This document shows positions 9,301 to 24,300 of a stretch of DNA of 49,563 bases, piece by piece. A model generated the notes under the pieces. The model worked only from the letters and a program-made list of their open reading frames with translations. It ran no database searches and was not told the DNA's origin. Positions within the stretch are counted from its first letter, which is position 1; the number at the start of each line of letters is the position of its first letter. The translations under genes were made by a program, and so were the position numbers. Origin of the DNA: Ramicandelaber brevisporus (Eukaryota; Kickxellomycota; Ramicandelaberales; Ramicandelaberaceae); NCBI GenBank assembly GCA_025201865.1, contig MU602693.1, positions 37,433 through 86,995 of the forward strand. Direction: 5' to 3'.

Positions 9301-12300
9301 TAACATCATGCACAAGGCAATGAATAGTGGAAATTGGAAAAAGGTATTGAGCGGATTCAAGAAGGCAATCTGGTCATATATTGCTCAGTTAGCTGCTAGT
9401 GCAGCAGCTGTGGCAAACGCAAAGATGGTTCCACCTCCCACACCAACAGTTGAGGATGTGGTTCAGGCTGTTATCAAAGTCACTTCTGCTGCTGCGGCGG
9501 CTGCTAATGTGGCTAATCAGCCAGTATCAAAGAAGTCGTCATCTCAGTCAAAGCTATTGTCACGCTCTGAGGATTGGAAGACTTTTACAGCAGATGTTAT
9601 TCAATTTGATAATCAACTCAGTGCATCGAAAGAACACGCAGTAGCATTCCGCTTTGTTGATGGCAAATTGGCTGAAGCTGTCAAAAATGGCGACTGGATT
9701 CTCTTAGATGAAATCAACCTGGCTAGCCCAGATACTCTGTTGGGCATATCTGGCATATTGCAAGATGCTCATGCTGCACTCACTGTTGCTGAAGGCGGCG
9801 ATGATAATAACACAGCTGATGATACAGGCCGTGGTGGCAGTGGCAGTGGTGGTGGAGTGCAAGTAATTAAGCGTCATTCAATGTTTAGACTGTTTGCTTG
9901 TATGAATCCTGCAACTGATGTATCCAAACGAGACTTGCCTCAGGCTCTCCGCTCCAGATTTACCGAGTATTATGTGGCGAGCCCAGACTCGGATGAAGGT
10001 GACCTGAAGAGCATTATTCGCAGCTATCTGAAGCCAATCTTGCATGTCAAGACAGAAGATGCAGTCGATAGAGTGGCTCAGTGCTATTCGCAGTTGAAGG
10101 AGTTGGCCCAGAAGCACTCAATTGTTGATGGTGCTCAGCAACGTCCTCACTACAGTCTGCGCTCGCTCACTCGTGCACTTCGCTTCTTCTCTACTCTGAT
10201 CAATCAGGGCTGGAAGCATGGCCACTGGTATGGCCTGCGTGATGCTATTGAGCTCAGCTTTATCACCCAGCTTGAGCCAGCCAGCCAGCCAGCTGCGTTG
10301 AATTGTTTGAATAAAATTGTACGTGATCAGAGCCAGCAGCATGAAATGGATGGCACAGCTGGCATCAGACATACTGGAGACATGGTTGCTGACTTGAGCA
10401 GACGCTATAGAATCCCATTTGGACCAAACGAGCCGCCGTCATTTGAGCAGGCATCTCGCAAGTATATCTTCACGCCAACAGTTTGCGGCAATTTGCGTAG
10501 TTTACTGCGTGCAGTCTCTGATAATAGACTCCCCATATTGATCCAAGGTCCAACTTCAGCCGGAAAGACTAGTTTAATCGAGCATTTAGCGTGGAGATTT
10601 GGCCATACCTTTGTCCGCATCAACAACCATCTTCACACTGATATTCAGCAGTATTTAGGTTCATATGTTGCAAACTCTTCAGCTGACTCTGGCTCTTCTG
10701 CTCCGCTAATGTCATTCAAGGATGGTGCACTCGTAAATGCTCTTCGTCGCGGTCACTGGGTTGTTTTGGACGAGTTGAACTTGGCTCCAAGCGACGTCCT
10801 CGAAGCGCTCAACCGTCTTCTTGATGACAATCGTGAGATTCTCATTCCCGAGACTGGCGAGCGTGTTACTCCGCATGAGAACTTCCGTCTCTTTGCTACC
10901 CAGAATCCAGCTGGCACAACGTATGCTGGCCGCCAACAGTTGAGTCGTGCCTTCCGTAACCGTTTTGCAGAGATGCACTTTGATGAGATCCCAGTGTCTG
11001 AACTGGCTGAGATTCTACAGGGCCGCTGCGCCATTGCTCCAACCACAGCCAAGGATCTGGTCAAGGTGTACAAGGAGTTGACTGCCAAGCGCCAAGGCAC
11101 GCGCTTGTTTGATACAAAGCATGGCTTTATCACATTGCGCGACATGTTCAGATGGGCAAATCGGTGCAAGGGCAGTGCAATGAAGGAAGAAGTTGCCAAT
11201 CACGGCTACATGCTGCTGGCCGAGCGTGTTCGTAATCCCGAGGAGAAGCAGATTGTGCGCGATGCATTGAAGACTGCATTTGGAGTTACTGTTGATGAAG
11301 ATAGACTATACATGGGCGACACGGGCTACACTTTTGTATCTCGCAACAAGTCAAAGACCACTGCACCCTCATCTGCCACAGTCGATCGTAGCGATGATGC
11401 TGCTGTGATGGCCGAGTTTGCCAAGAATGTGCCCGAATATGCTGCGTATTGCGAGATGACTGATGACGACAAGCGCTCAATGCCACCTGTTGCATGGACC
11501 AAGAGCATGCGTCGCTTGTTTGTGCTCGTAGCCTCTGCTCTGCGTGCCAATGAACCAGTTTTGCTGGTTGGTGAAGCTGGTGCCGGTAAGACCAGTGTTG
11601 TTCAAGTCTTGGCTGCCATCCTGGGCAAAGAGCTTCTCGCTGTCAATGCCCATCAGAACACAGAGGCTGCTGATATCATCGGTGGACAGCGTCCGGTCCG
11701 TCAGTCATCTGCGTCGTCTTCCGGTAAGGGCTTGTTTGAGTGGCACGATGGACCTCTTGTGGCTGCTCTCAAGTCTGGCGACCATTTCTTGTTTGATGAA
11801 ATCTCACTGGCTGATGATTCTGTATTGGAACGTCTGAACAGTGTTCTTGAATCCAATGGCACTCTTGTATTGGTTGAAAAGGCTGATTCGACATCGTCTG
11901 CTTCTGCCGAAGGCGTTGATACTGTTCGCCAGGCCGATGGATTCCGCTTCCTGGCCACAATGAATCCGGGTGGAGATGCTGGCAAGAAGGAGTTGTCGCC
12001 TGCTCTCCGCAACCGTTTTACTGAGATTTGGGTTCCAAGCATCAGTGATCCTGCTGATATTGCCGCCATCATTGAGCATCGCTTGAAGAGTCCTAAGCTT
12101 CGCGGCATGCATGTCGGCCAGCGTATCATTGAGTTTGCAGCATGGCTCGGCGTGTTGGCAGTTCATAACTTGCGCGAACCAGATGGCGAGCCTGTCCATT
12201 CGTTTAGCGCTGCCGATCTGAACGCTGCTGCCGCCTCACTGTCAATGCGTGACTATCTCGCTTGGGTGTCGTTCCTCGATGCCACTGCTGATTTCTTGGG

Positions 12301-15300
12301 TCCGTCTGCTGCATTTGAGCATGGTGGCTGTCTCGTTGTTCTGGATCGACTGGGCACTGGTGTCGCATCTACTTCTTCTGGTGCCGCAGTTAGCTCTAAC
12401 AAGCCAGGTAGCCGTGATCAGCGCCACAGCGGACCTCCAGCACTGGCCCAAATTGCACAGATTCTTGCAGTTAACCCACATCGCTTGGCCGAGGTTCGTG
12501 CCCGCTGCATCAAGAGACTGCGTTTGATTGGTTCATCTCTTCTCTCTGATGGCGCCACAGCTGTTGACATCATTCAGGATTTCTCGCCGTCAACATGCCC
12601 AGTCTCTGTGACTACCTCTCATCTTTCCATTGGCCCATTTGCCGTTGCGATCGGCTCAGTCGAAGAGTGCTCCAAGCCTGCATTCTCGTTCCAAGCACCA
12701 ACTACGTATGACAACTTGCTTCGCCTGCTGCGTGGTATGCAGCTGCGCAAACCGATTTTGCTTGAAGGAAGTCCTGGTGTTGGCAAATCGAGTATTGTCG
12801 AGGCGCTGGCCAAATCTGCTGGACATCGCTTGGTGCGTATTAACTTGAGCGATCAGTCCGACTTGGCTGATCTGTTTGGTTCTGATATGCCTGTTGAACA
12901 AGACCAGCAGCCATCAGCTGATGTAGGTGCCGCTGTCGTTGCTGATGCAGATGCCATGGACATTGTCGCTGATAGCAGCCCAGCTGATGCACAGCCATTG
13001 TTTGCGTGGCGTGACGCACCATTCCTGGCTGCTGTCCGCAATGGTGACTGGGTTCTTCTCGACGAAGCCAATCTTGCTCCACAGACTGTTCTGGAAGGCT
13101 TGAACTCCATTCTGGATCACCGTGGCACTGTGTTTATCCCTGAACTCGGCATCTCCTTTACCGCGCATCCAGGTTTCCGTGTCTTTGTTGCCCAGAATCC
13201 ACTGCAGCAAGGTGGTGGTCGTAAAGGTCTGCCGCGCTCATTCGTTGATCGCTTCACAACTGTATACGTGGATGCATTGTCAAAGGAGGATCTCCGCATG
13301 ATTTGCAACAACCGCTTCGATGCTGTCATTGATCGTGATACTCAAGAGCTCGTTCTGGAGTTTAATGAACGCATGGCTGATGCCACTTCAGCTGCATCCT
13401 CTGGTCATCGTCGTGGTGGTGGTGGCAATTCATCTGTCAAGACTCGGTTTGGTCGAGCCGGTGCACCATGGGAGTTCAATCTACGTGATGTCTTCCGCTG
13501 GCTCGATCTCGTCGCCAGCCACACCTCGCTTGGTTACAATGCCGATGTATTCTTGAGAATGCTGTATGTGCATCGAATGCGCACTGCTGAGGATCGTCAG
13601 CACACAATTGATCTGTTTGAACAAGTCTCCAAGCGCTCGGTTAAGGTTATCCAAGAGACTCCAACATTTGCCATCACTCCAACAACTGTCACTATTGGAC
13701 GCGCACAGTACAACCGTCGTGTTGCCAGCTCTGCCCTATTGCCTGATTCCTCGGCTGGCGAAGGTGGCAGTGGCAGTATTCATCAACAAGATACTCAACA
13801 ATGCTCGCGTATTCTGCACAGTCAGCTGCCCGCTCTCGAGTCTCTGCTGTTTGCTGTTAACCAAGGCTTCCTGTCGATTGTGATTGGCTCATCGTCTTCT
13901 GGCAAGACTTCTGCTATTCGCTGGCTTGCTGGCGTCACAGGAAACCGTCTGCTAGAGTTCCCAATGAACAGCTCTGTTGATACTATGGAGTTGCTTGGTG
14001 GCTTTGAACAGCTGGATGTGCGCAGACATGTTGCCAAGGCTGCCAAGGTGCTCTCTGAGCTTGCCGGTGATGTGGTTCGTACTGCTTTGTCTACCACTCC
14101 GAGCTCAACTGCTGCAACCTCCGGAGTTCTCCAGATTGTGACCAGCTTGAAGGATGCTTGCAAGCTGCATCTGTCTTCTCTAGATGGCAGCGGCTTGAAT
14201 CCAGCATTACAAGCTATCAAGTCTCTCATTTCGCAGCTTTCCTCTCTCGGCTTTTCGGACAGTTTCTCAAGCGCTGACTTTATCCAGCGTATAGTTGATG
14301 TCTCGGCTGAGGTCGAGCGTGTTATTCGCCTTGTGGCGTCTTCCACTGCTAGCGGCGGCGCTCGTGGTCGTTTTGAATGGTGCGATGGTGTTCTCATTGA
14401 TGCTGTCGAGAATGGCCACTGGCTGCTTGTCGAGAACGCCAACACCTGTGCTGCGTCTGTTCTGGATCGTCTCAACTCGCTCTTTGAACTCAATGGCCGC
14501 ATTGTTGTGAGTGAGCGTGGTTTGAGCATGGATGGCAATGTGATTGAGGTCCACCCGCATCCGCAGTTTAGAATGTTCATGACCGTTGATCCGAGCGCTG
14601 CTGGAGAGCTTTCACGCGCCATGCGTAATCGTGGTGTCGAGATTGTCTTCCTTGACTCTGCTGTTGATGCTATAGATGAGGCTGCAGTTGCTCGCTCTGC
14701 CGGCGGAAGTATTCTGGCTCCTGTTTCACCGTCAAATGAGAATGGAGGTGGCAGCCTGCGCGATGTATATCGCCAACATGCTCTCCTGTCTGAGCTTCAT
14801 GAGCGCGGTGCCAGTGTTCTCAATGTACCCACCAGCTCTGATTCCGCAGCCGTGGATCTGGCCAGTCGCTTCATCTCATATTTAAGCTCATCAGCCGGTG
14901 TTACTCCCTTCAACGGCGACCTTGCTTTGATTCCAGGCGAGCTGACAATGGGCTCTGGGTTATGGATGGCGGCGCTGCGTGCACAGCTCGTTGACTTTGT
15001 GCTTGCTTCCCCGAGCTCTGAGCAGCAGTCATTGGTTCTCTTCAATGCTGTTACAGACTTCATCATGAACCGCTTTGCCACCCATTCATCGACTGCTACT
15101 CAAGTGTATGGCTTGGAGGAATGCGGCCGCTTACTCAACTATCTGGTTGGTGACAAACACAGTCTCACATCTGGCAGTCATCCAAGTGCTCACCTTGTGC
15201 ATGTTCTTCAGGCTGCAATGGCTGCTGCCCACAATGTCTCCGATGGATTTGAGAATGGTAATGCACCGAGATTAATGGCATTCCGCGCACTTGCCTCTGC

Positions 15301-18300
15301 TTTACTAGAGCATGCCAGTTTAGACACCAACGTCGTTCAAGCCTCAGCCACTCGTCAGCTGCGTGAAATGTCACTGCTCCAGCTCTCTTATTGCCTGTTC
15401 TCTGGTCGTTTCCTTCGTGCTCAGCTCGAAGATGCGTTGTACTCATCATCCAGCTCTTCAGATGGCAGTGCGATTCAGCAGCAATCTAGTGAGCACTTGG
15501 AGCTTGTCAGTGCCTTGTATCCAGTCATCCAGCAGCAGAGCATATCGTTCATCCAGCAGCTTCTGCGTGTTCTAATTATTGCTCCAAAGGCTGATGGCTC
15601 CTCCATGGATATCGTGCAGTACACTGAAGACATGCTGTTTGCACTGCGTGAAGTTATCGCTGTTGTGTCTGAGCCTCCACATGCAGAGCAGCAAAATGGA
15701 TTCGACATGACTCGTGTCGCATTTGCCTTCGGTCGCTTTGGTCGCGAACTCAGCCGGCTCGCCTCTGCTGCCACTTCGCTTGGAGCCGATGAAGTCTCTT
15801 CCAACGCCTCTGTGCTGAATGCTTCTGTTGCCGATGTTCTTCGTCAGCTTGACCTGTCTGCTGTTCGCACAATGAAGATGGTCTGGCAAGCACTGTATCC
15901 AGTCTTCTTTGGATCTCGTGCAACCATTGCGATTGCAAAGTCGATTCACCCAGAGCTCTCTGACTTGGCAACGCGTCTTTACACAGCGTCTGCCAAGCTG
16001 GATGAATATGGTGGCTCGTCGAACAACACCATCCGATTTGACTCAGAGAAGCGCAGATCGCTCGCAAAGGCCAAGAGCGAGGCTGTTGAGGCTGTGGCCA
16101 TGCTTGTAGCTGCTGGTGACCGCTTGACTTCTGCCAAGGCTATTGTTCACGCCAACACTGCCCAGAAGAGCAAGAAGAACAAGAAGGACTTGGCCGGTGA
16201 CAGTGAAGCTGCATTGTCGCATATGCTGCAGAAGCTCGAGGAGATTGTCAAGCACATTGAAGAACTCATTGCTAGCACCTGTGTTATTGAGGCGGCTACT
16301 GATGACAAGAAGAAGGCAGATGAAGAAATGCTGCCAATCAATGACACTGATGCTGAAGATGGCGAACTGGAGCTTTCTGATATTCAAGGTGCATACAACG
16401 ATGCGTTAGCCGACATCTTGGCTGTCCTGCAAGACTCTGCCGTAGCACGATCTGAGCTTAATGCTCTGTCTCTGCTGTCCCAGTTCAGCATCGCAGCATC
16501 TGGCCGCAAGAATGTGATTCGCGATGATACTGCCGATGCCCTAGCCGATGTTTCTGAGCTGATGGTTAACTCAGGTAATCGCGCCGTTTGGGACTCTGCT
16601 CGTCTGAAGCAGCTCCTGTGGCTTGTGTCTTCTTCCACTCAGAGCAGCAATGCCAGTGGACGCTCGCTCACATCCATCTCGGGTGAAGCCAAGCGCGCCT
16701 TGTTGGAGAGTCTGTGGTCGCTACGCCCGATTGCTTCGCGTAATCCAATGTTTACGCCGCATGGGCTTGATATTTCCCCTGCTGCTCTCGAAGCTCACAA
16801 CGAGGCTAAACAGCACCAGCAGTCTGCCATGGTTGTGCTCGGCGGTGGCCGCTTGAGTGGTCCAGCGGTTGCGTTGTTAGTTCCAACCTCAACAATGGCT
16901 GTGTTTGATTTGGCTGCTCTCCAGACCAAGACGCCAGCTGCTTGTGCCATTTCGCTAGAGTCTGCAATCAAGTCCAGCATGGAGAACTTGTTGACTGCTG
17001 CCACGCCATCTGCCTTATCATCGTCCGATGGCAATGCGATGCTGAGCATTCTGATTGACCTATTTGTGCAGCTGATGACATTCCTGGTCCAGCAGCAGGG
17101 TAATGAAGCAGGCGCCAGCAGTGCCTTGAATGAGCTTATCGAGCGTGCCGATCCAGAGACGCTGCCTGATTTCGCAATGGCTGCCTCCAGTCTCCTCAAC
17201 GGTCTCAAGGCATCTACATCATCTTCGGCACTAAATTACGCCAAGCAAGCCCTCGACGCACTGCGCAATTTGTCTACTGACAAATCATCCGTGATGTGGC
17301 TGGGTCGCTGCTGGTTGTCCACCGGACTGGCGCTGCTGCATCTGTATGTCCCTCGCTTCGCTATCGACCCAGCTGTCGAGTCGCAGCACGATTTGGTTCT
17401 TGCCAAGCGCCGCGATGTTGAAATCCGTGCTGAAATTGAAGCTCGTGAAGCTCTCGAGCTGGCTGTTCGTGGCGAACGCAGTGACTGGAGCTCTGAGCGT
17501 GCCCAAAAGCGCCAGCTCAAGCTCGAAGAGTTGGCATCTGAGATTGCCAGATTGACGCGTGCTGGTGCTGCCACTGCCTTGACTCGCTCCTCCAGCTCAG
17601 CATCCACCGGATCTTCTAGCGGTATTCTGCTGCTGGCTGAGGCGCATGCTGAGATGCGTGCTGTCATCAGCACTCTTCTCCGTCCTGACATTCTCGAGCG
17701 CTTCATTGGCAATCTTTCCAATACCGCCTCAATGGAAGGCGTGATTGCCCAAGAGAGTGTTATGCAAGACAGCTTGGCTCGCATTGTGCGTCGTCTCGGA
17801 AGTGACAAGTTTGATGCACTGGCTGATATTGTGCATCCTGCATTGCTGTTCATTCACGCTGTTCGTTTTGGCACACGCATGAGCGTTGCTTCCATTGGCA
17901 CCCGAAAGACCCTCTCCAGTGGTGATGACAGCAGCCGTGTGCAGTCACTCGCCGCCATCAATACTGCACCGCTTTCGCTCACTGTGAAGTCATGGCAGCC
18001 GCCAAAACCACCGATGCCTCTGAAGGACATGTCTAACTCAATGCTGCAATCCTATGTCGCCGCCACCCTCGAGCAGATTCATGAGCGCATTCTGATCACA
18101 CTTGCTGGTGGCCAGATGCCATCATCCCATGCTCTGCCACTGATCCAGTATGTTCACGTACTGCTCGACACTTTTGTTCAGCGATGGGAAGCTGCGGAGC
18201 GTTCCAAGGCGTTGAAAGAAGAGCAAGAAAAGTCGCTGTATAAGACACAGACTCACGAAGGTTTGGATGCCGATGTGCTTGGCGATGAAGACGAGATTAA

Positions 18301-21300
18301 CCGCCGTGGACTGCAGTCGCTGTTCCCAAGCTTTGCGGACGAAATGGCTGAAATTGCTGCCACTGCTGAGACTGAGAGAGATGTGCTCAATGACCCCACT
18401 GGCTCCTCTGGAACAGCGTCCAAGAAGTCGCCATCTGCATCTTCACTCACGGTTGATCCAGTTTGTGCCAAGCGGATTGCTACTGCTCACGCCTCCATCT
18501 TCCGTTTGTTGAGTGCGTCTGTGTCATCATCGACAGCAGCTGCTCCATCTAACGTGGCGACCGCCTCTTCCCAAATGATCCGCGACCACCAGCTTGTTCA
18601 CCAGCTGGTTCGCCCTGCCATGGACGCTTTACAGGCTGTCGAATTTGACTCGTCTTTGACTGCTCAACTGCCACTGAGTAGTGGAGCTGACTCTACTCTC
18701 TACGCTTCTCACTTGGTCTCGCTCAACCACATGCTGCTGACAGTGTCTCCACCCACAGCGAGCACAAAGGGTAAGAAGCAGCGCAATTTCTACCATGATG
18801 GACAGCCCGATGTCGTGCGCTCCAAGTTGGTTCCAATTCTCGAGCGCTTCATCTCGAAAGCCAATGGATACCTGCATAATTACGACAATGCTGCACTGCG
18901 CCAGCTTGTTGTCATTGTTACTCGTGTTCTCACTGCATTCCCAATTGCCACAACTCCACTGGCCAAGTACGTTGCTGGTGTCGAGCTAATTCTCGTCAAG
19001 TCGACAGAATGGACTCCGTATGAGCCTGGCCAGCTGCTGAAGCGAGAGCGTGACGAGTTGACTGATTTGATTGTTGAGTGGCGCACTAGTGAAATCAGTG
19101 GTTGGCAGACTATTCTGAATGATGAAATGGCTCGTGCTGGTATGCAGGCTGTGGCTAATCGCTGGTGGTTCCACTTACATCAGGTCATCTTTAGCTCAAT
19201 CAGCCCGCCTCAACATGACGAAGATGAAATGGATGTCGATGATGATGCTACCAGCGAGCAGCCTCGTAGTTTAGATGAGATGGTTCAATTACTGGATGCC
19301 TTTATCATGAATGCTCCATGCTCTGAGTTTGCGCCGCGCCTGGCTCTCATTGACGCCTTTGCCTGCCAGTTGCAGGTGCTGTGCGCTTCTGCCGATTCCT
19401 CCTCTGATGCCAGTGCTACAGCGGTCGTCATCCGTGCCCACAACATTCTTCGCAACATGTTTGTGCGCTATGCTCCAGCCGCCTTGTCTGTGCTTACTCA
19501 CATGGATCGCATCGGAAAGCCCATTGCTAAAGGTTTCATTGAGAAGCTCCAAGTCTTCCGCTTGTCTGACAAGAACCTTGATGCACTGCAAGAGACAACT
19601 CGCAAGTCGCACAATCAAGTGTGGAGATGCGTGCGCCAATATCGTGAGAATGTGTTGTCTGCGCCTGTAATGCCAGTGTTGCAACAGTTGTTCGCGGAGG
19701 ATGCTACTGCAGCAGCTGCCAAAGCTGTTCTGGAACCTGATGCTGTAGCCGAAGGAGTGAAGGCACTTGAGGCGCTGATGGTGTCGACTGCCTCTGATGC
19801 ATTCTTGCAGCACAGTTCGAGTGCAAATGCCGTGAGTGCACCTGGATTGAGACGCCGCAACAAGCAGCTGGAGCAGCTCCGCAAGCAGGCTGCCAAGAAC
19901 AAGAAGAACAAGAAGACATCAAAGAAGAAGAAGCAACAGTCTGTAGCTGAGACTGAATCTCCACTTGGTGATGGCAACTCCATCAAAGCAGTGCTGCGTC
20001 CAATCAAGGCTGCCGATTCCATTGTGTTGCCAAGCTCTCCCAGCGATGATGCATCATTGATCAATCTTCAAGATGCTCGCCTACAAGGTGCACTGGCTGA
20101 GCTGCCTCAAGACCCACTCAAGTACGCCTCGCGCTACCTGAGCTGGCTGCAACCGTCGGCTGATGGCAAACTGGGCTGGCTGACTGCCACGATGCAGCTG
20201 GTCGCTCACGGCGCTGATGACATGGCTGCAACCATCCTGTCTGAAATCGACCGCCTGCGTGCTGAGGATGACAATGTTCCACCTCACATTATGAACATTG
20301 AAGACAAGGAGAAGCGCAAGTCTGCTCTCAACTCGTTCCACAACAATCGTCGTAAGGTGAAGGAGCGCTTGTTTGGCACTCTTCTCAACACTCTGAAGCG
20401 CATTGGATTGTCCCAGTCGAGACCACGGAAGGATGTCATCGAGCTGCACTCCAACCATGCTTACCTGGCTGAACAGCAGCTGCCGAATGTCACTCAGGCC
20501 ATCGAAATGAGTCGCATCATGCTCCATCAGCAGCCAATTAAGCAAGGCGAAGGTGATGAAAGCCAGGAGGAGACTAGCGAGACTCTAAGTGTGTGGACCA
20601 ACGCCAATGCTCTGTATGGCAAGTTCCTGGCTCGTGCCCAGTTCATGCGCGACGTTGCCCAGTCTGCATCCAAGCTGCCCCGTGGCATCACCCCTCATCA
20701 GGCTATGCAGTGCCATGGTATCCTGGAGTCTTTTGTCAAGCTGATTCTAGAACAGCGCACTCAACTTCACTCGCTGTCTGAGACTATCTCCAAGTTTGCA
20801 GCAAATAGCAACTGGACTCACTCTGTTGCAGCTGATTTGCCATCGAAGAGCGCCACTAGCCATCTGGCTGCTCTCAAGCAATGGATCGACGGTGTCAAAC
20901 TGTCAATGTTACAATGTACCGCAGCTGTCTCTGCTACCGAGTCTGTGCTTGCCATTGGCAATCTAGTTGCCGCTGACCTGAATGCATTGATTAGTCAGTG
21001 TGATTCCACAAAGCAGCAGATTGACAGCCTGTACCGTGTCTCAGTTGCTTTCCCGTCGTTTTCTCACAGCGAGTCGTGTGCCGTTGTGTCCATGTCCGCC
21101 GTTGAACCACTTGCCGCAGCATGCAGTGACCTCTCTGAACGCATCCTGTCCAAGCTGGATTCTGAAGATGTGCACAGCTCAGCGCCGATCAAGTGCATTG
21201 TTGCTCCTCTTGTTTATCTCACGAAGCAACTGCCTGCCGAGCCGACTGTTCAGTCCTCTGGTAATGCTGTCGATGCTGCCATTGAATCTGTCAAGACTCT

Positions 21301-24300
21301 GGGCTCTACTCTGCGGTCTGTGATTGTTGCTGCTCAGGAAGCCTACAAAGCTTCGAGCATGGATGTATCAGCTGCTCTCAAGGTTGATGGCATTGAAAGC
21401 GGAGATGATGCACAGTCTGCTGATGATGTCGATGTCGATTCTGACTCTGAGCTTGTATTGGCAGACAAGGCACTCACCTCTACGGTGTCTCGCACATCCG
21501 CAGTCATCTCCACACTGCGCCTGACTGAGATTTCCGAGCACATCAACGCGGCTGGCCATATCATTGCTCAGTGTGACTTTACTACTACTGCAGCAACTGC
21601 AGCTGCTGACTCCGAGGCTGTGTCTGTGCTGCGTGGGTTGATTGAGCAAGTTCGTGCAATGCTTACAATCCATCTCACCCTGTCGACTCATGTCCTTGAC
21701 AGCACTGTTCGTCTGCACAGTCGCGCACTCAAGCTCGCGTATGTTGCCACCAACACACTTGTCACAGTCCTGCAGCGTGGATACTGCAGCTCATCCGAAG
21801 AGTCTGGCGATGGCGAAGGCGATGGTGAAGGCGAGGGCAGCAGCAGCGGCTCTGGCAAGTTTGAGACCGGCACAGGCATGGGCGAAGGCGACACTAGCGG
21901 TGCCAAGAATGTCAGTAACGAGATTGAAAATGAAGATGAAATTGCCGGTGCACATCGCCCTGATCAAGAAGAGGAGGAAGACTCGAAACAGTCAAAGAAG
22001 GACAAGCCAAAGCCGCAAGAAGATGAAGATGCCATTGAGATGGATGATGACTTTGATGGCGAGATTGGCGATGCTGATTTGGAAGAAGAGACTGAAGAAG
22101 AACGCAAGAAGCGCCAACAGCAACATGGCAGTGATGATGAAGAAGATGACGATGACGAAAATGACTTGGATGATCAGGTGGGAGAGATTGATGCAAATGA
22201 TCCAAATGCTATTGATGAAAAGATGTGGGCAGACAATGAAGATGATAACCAGCAGGATGGATCAGATCAGTCCAATGAGCCCGAGAAGCAGTCGCGTGCT
22301 GAAGCTACAGAGAGTACTGGAAATGTTGATATTGTTGCAAAGGAAGATGATGGAAATGAACCCGATAATGATGAACAAGATAAACGTCAAGGCGACAAAT
22401 CAAAGTCAGATAAGCAAAAGAAGAAGAAGCCACAGTCTGCCGATAACGAACAAAAGGGCGATGATGAAGAAGGCGCTGAAGGTGCAGAAGGTGAAGAAGG
22501 CAGTGGCGATGATGAGGATGGAGATGACGAAGAAGGCGATGAAGAAGGTGACGAGGATGAAGATGCACCAGCGCGCCAGCCACATGCAGCACCAATGACA
22601 GATGCGCCACAGACTGAGATGCTTGATTTGGAGGATGACATGGATATGGATGTTAGTGATGATGATGAAGAAAACGAGAAGAACCAGCAGCAAGGTGATG
22701 ACTCCGAAGAAGGAATGAATGACGACGGCATGGATATGGATCAACCCGAAGATGATTTGAGCAAATTGGCTGGTGAAACGAAGCGCCACGGTGGCGACGA
22801 TGAAGAAGATGAATCACGCGAGGTTGATGAAGCTGAACTACAAGATGAGGCTGGTGAAACGAAGCGCCACGGTGGCGACGATGAAGAAGATGAATCACGC
22901 GAGGTTGATGAAGCTGAACTACAAGATGAGCAAGATGACGATGCTGCCAACAGAGATGTTCCAAGCAACGAGTCTCCAGAAGATGCACCCGAACAGGACA
23001 AGGATGACGAAGAGGCCATGGGTGAAGGCGAAGCTGCTGGTGATGACGGAGATGAAGAAGAAGAAGAAGATAGTGCCGATGCAGATGATTCCGCTCCAGG
23101 TGAGAAACAGCGCTCATTTGGACATTCCGCTGATGTTGGTCAAAAGTCGCAGACAAGCGATGGTTCCCGCTCTACTGGTGCGAGCCGCTCCGCTGGCGGT
23201 GGCGCCAATGATGGTGATGATGAAAATGAAGAAGATAGTGCTGAATCCGAAGAGCCAGCTGAAGACGATGCCTCTGCAGATGCCTCTGCCGACCAGGATG
23301 CTAGTGGCTCCAGTGGTGGTGGAGGCGGCGATGATAAACCTCAGAGTCGCCGTGGTGCATCTGAAAAGCCACCTGCCAAATCTGCCAAGAGCAAGGCTGA
23401 TCAGAACCAGCAGAATCAGCGCCAGCAGCCCAAGACTCGCAATTTGGATCGCCATCCGAATCCATACGAGAGTTTGGCAGATGCACTGGATAAGTGGAAG
23501 AGCCGCCTCAACATTATTGATGAAGATGATGAAGAGAAGAAGGATGAAGCCGATGGTCGTATTGCTGAAGAATCGCCTGAGCTTGATCAACAGAATGAAG
23601 AACAGGATGAAGATGCGATGGACGTTGATACTCGCGATGACTTTGAATTGGCTCGTCAAGGTGAGAAACATGATACACTAACTGCTGCTGATGTCGATAT
23701 GGAGCATGTGCAGCGCGGTTTGGATTTGGATACTGCCGACATGGATAGCGACGATGAAGATGATGATCGTGTTGCTGATGGAGATGCAATGGATATTGAT
23801 GATGCCAACACTAAGCAGCAGCAACAGCAGCAGTCTGGTGATGACGTGGATGACCTTCATCAGAAATTACTAGATGATATCAACTTTGAGTCTGCAAATG
23901 GCGATGATGCCGATGAGGATGATGGCAGCGGCAGCAAGATGCGCCGTCCTCCACCAGGCAGTTCAATGAAAGCCCAGTTTGGTGACGGCAGCGATGACAA
24001 TGATGATGATGGTCGTGATCGTGAAGATGGTGTTACTGAAGGTGGAAACCGTCGTCGCGATGCCCACGATGACGACGCCGCTGAAGATGTCGAGGTTGAG
24101 TTTATCGAGTCTGAGCCAGTTGATCTCGATGCTCTTCGTGCCGATGTCGACTCCCAGATTGCTGACTGGTTATCTGCTGGTCGCGGTGGCACTGATGACG
24201 AAGCTGACCAGCTGGCTCGTCGTCAACAGCGTGCAATCGAACTGTGGCGCAAGTACGAGCACCTTACCAACGATCTCGCTCACTCGCTCACCGAGAGCTT

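Noticed and set aside
21642-23681. Long Met/Lys/Arg-rich plus-strand frames of about 300 codons inside MDN1
   Set aside because: They are +1 shadows of the GAT/GAA-rich acidic segment (ATG/AAG codons arise automatically), not separate genes.
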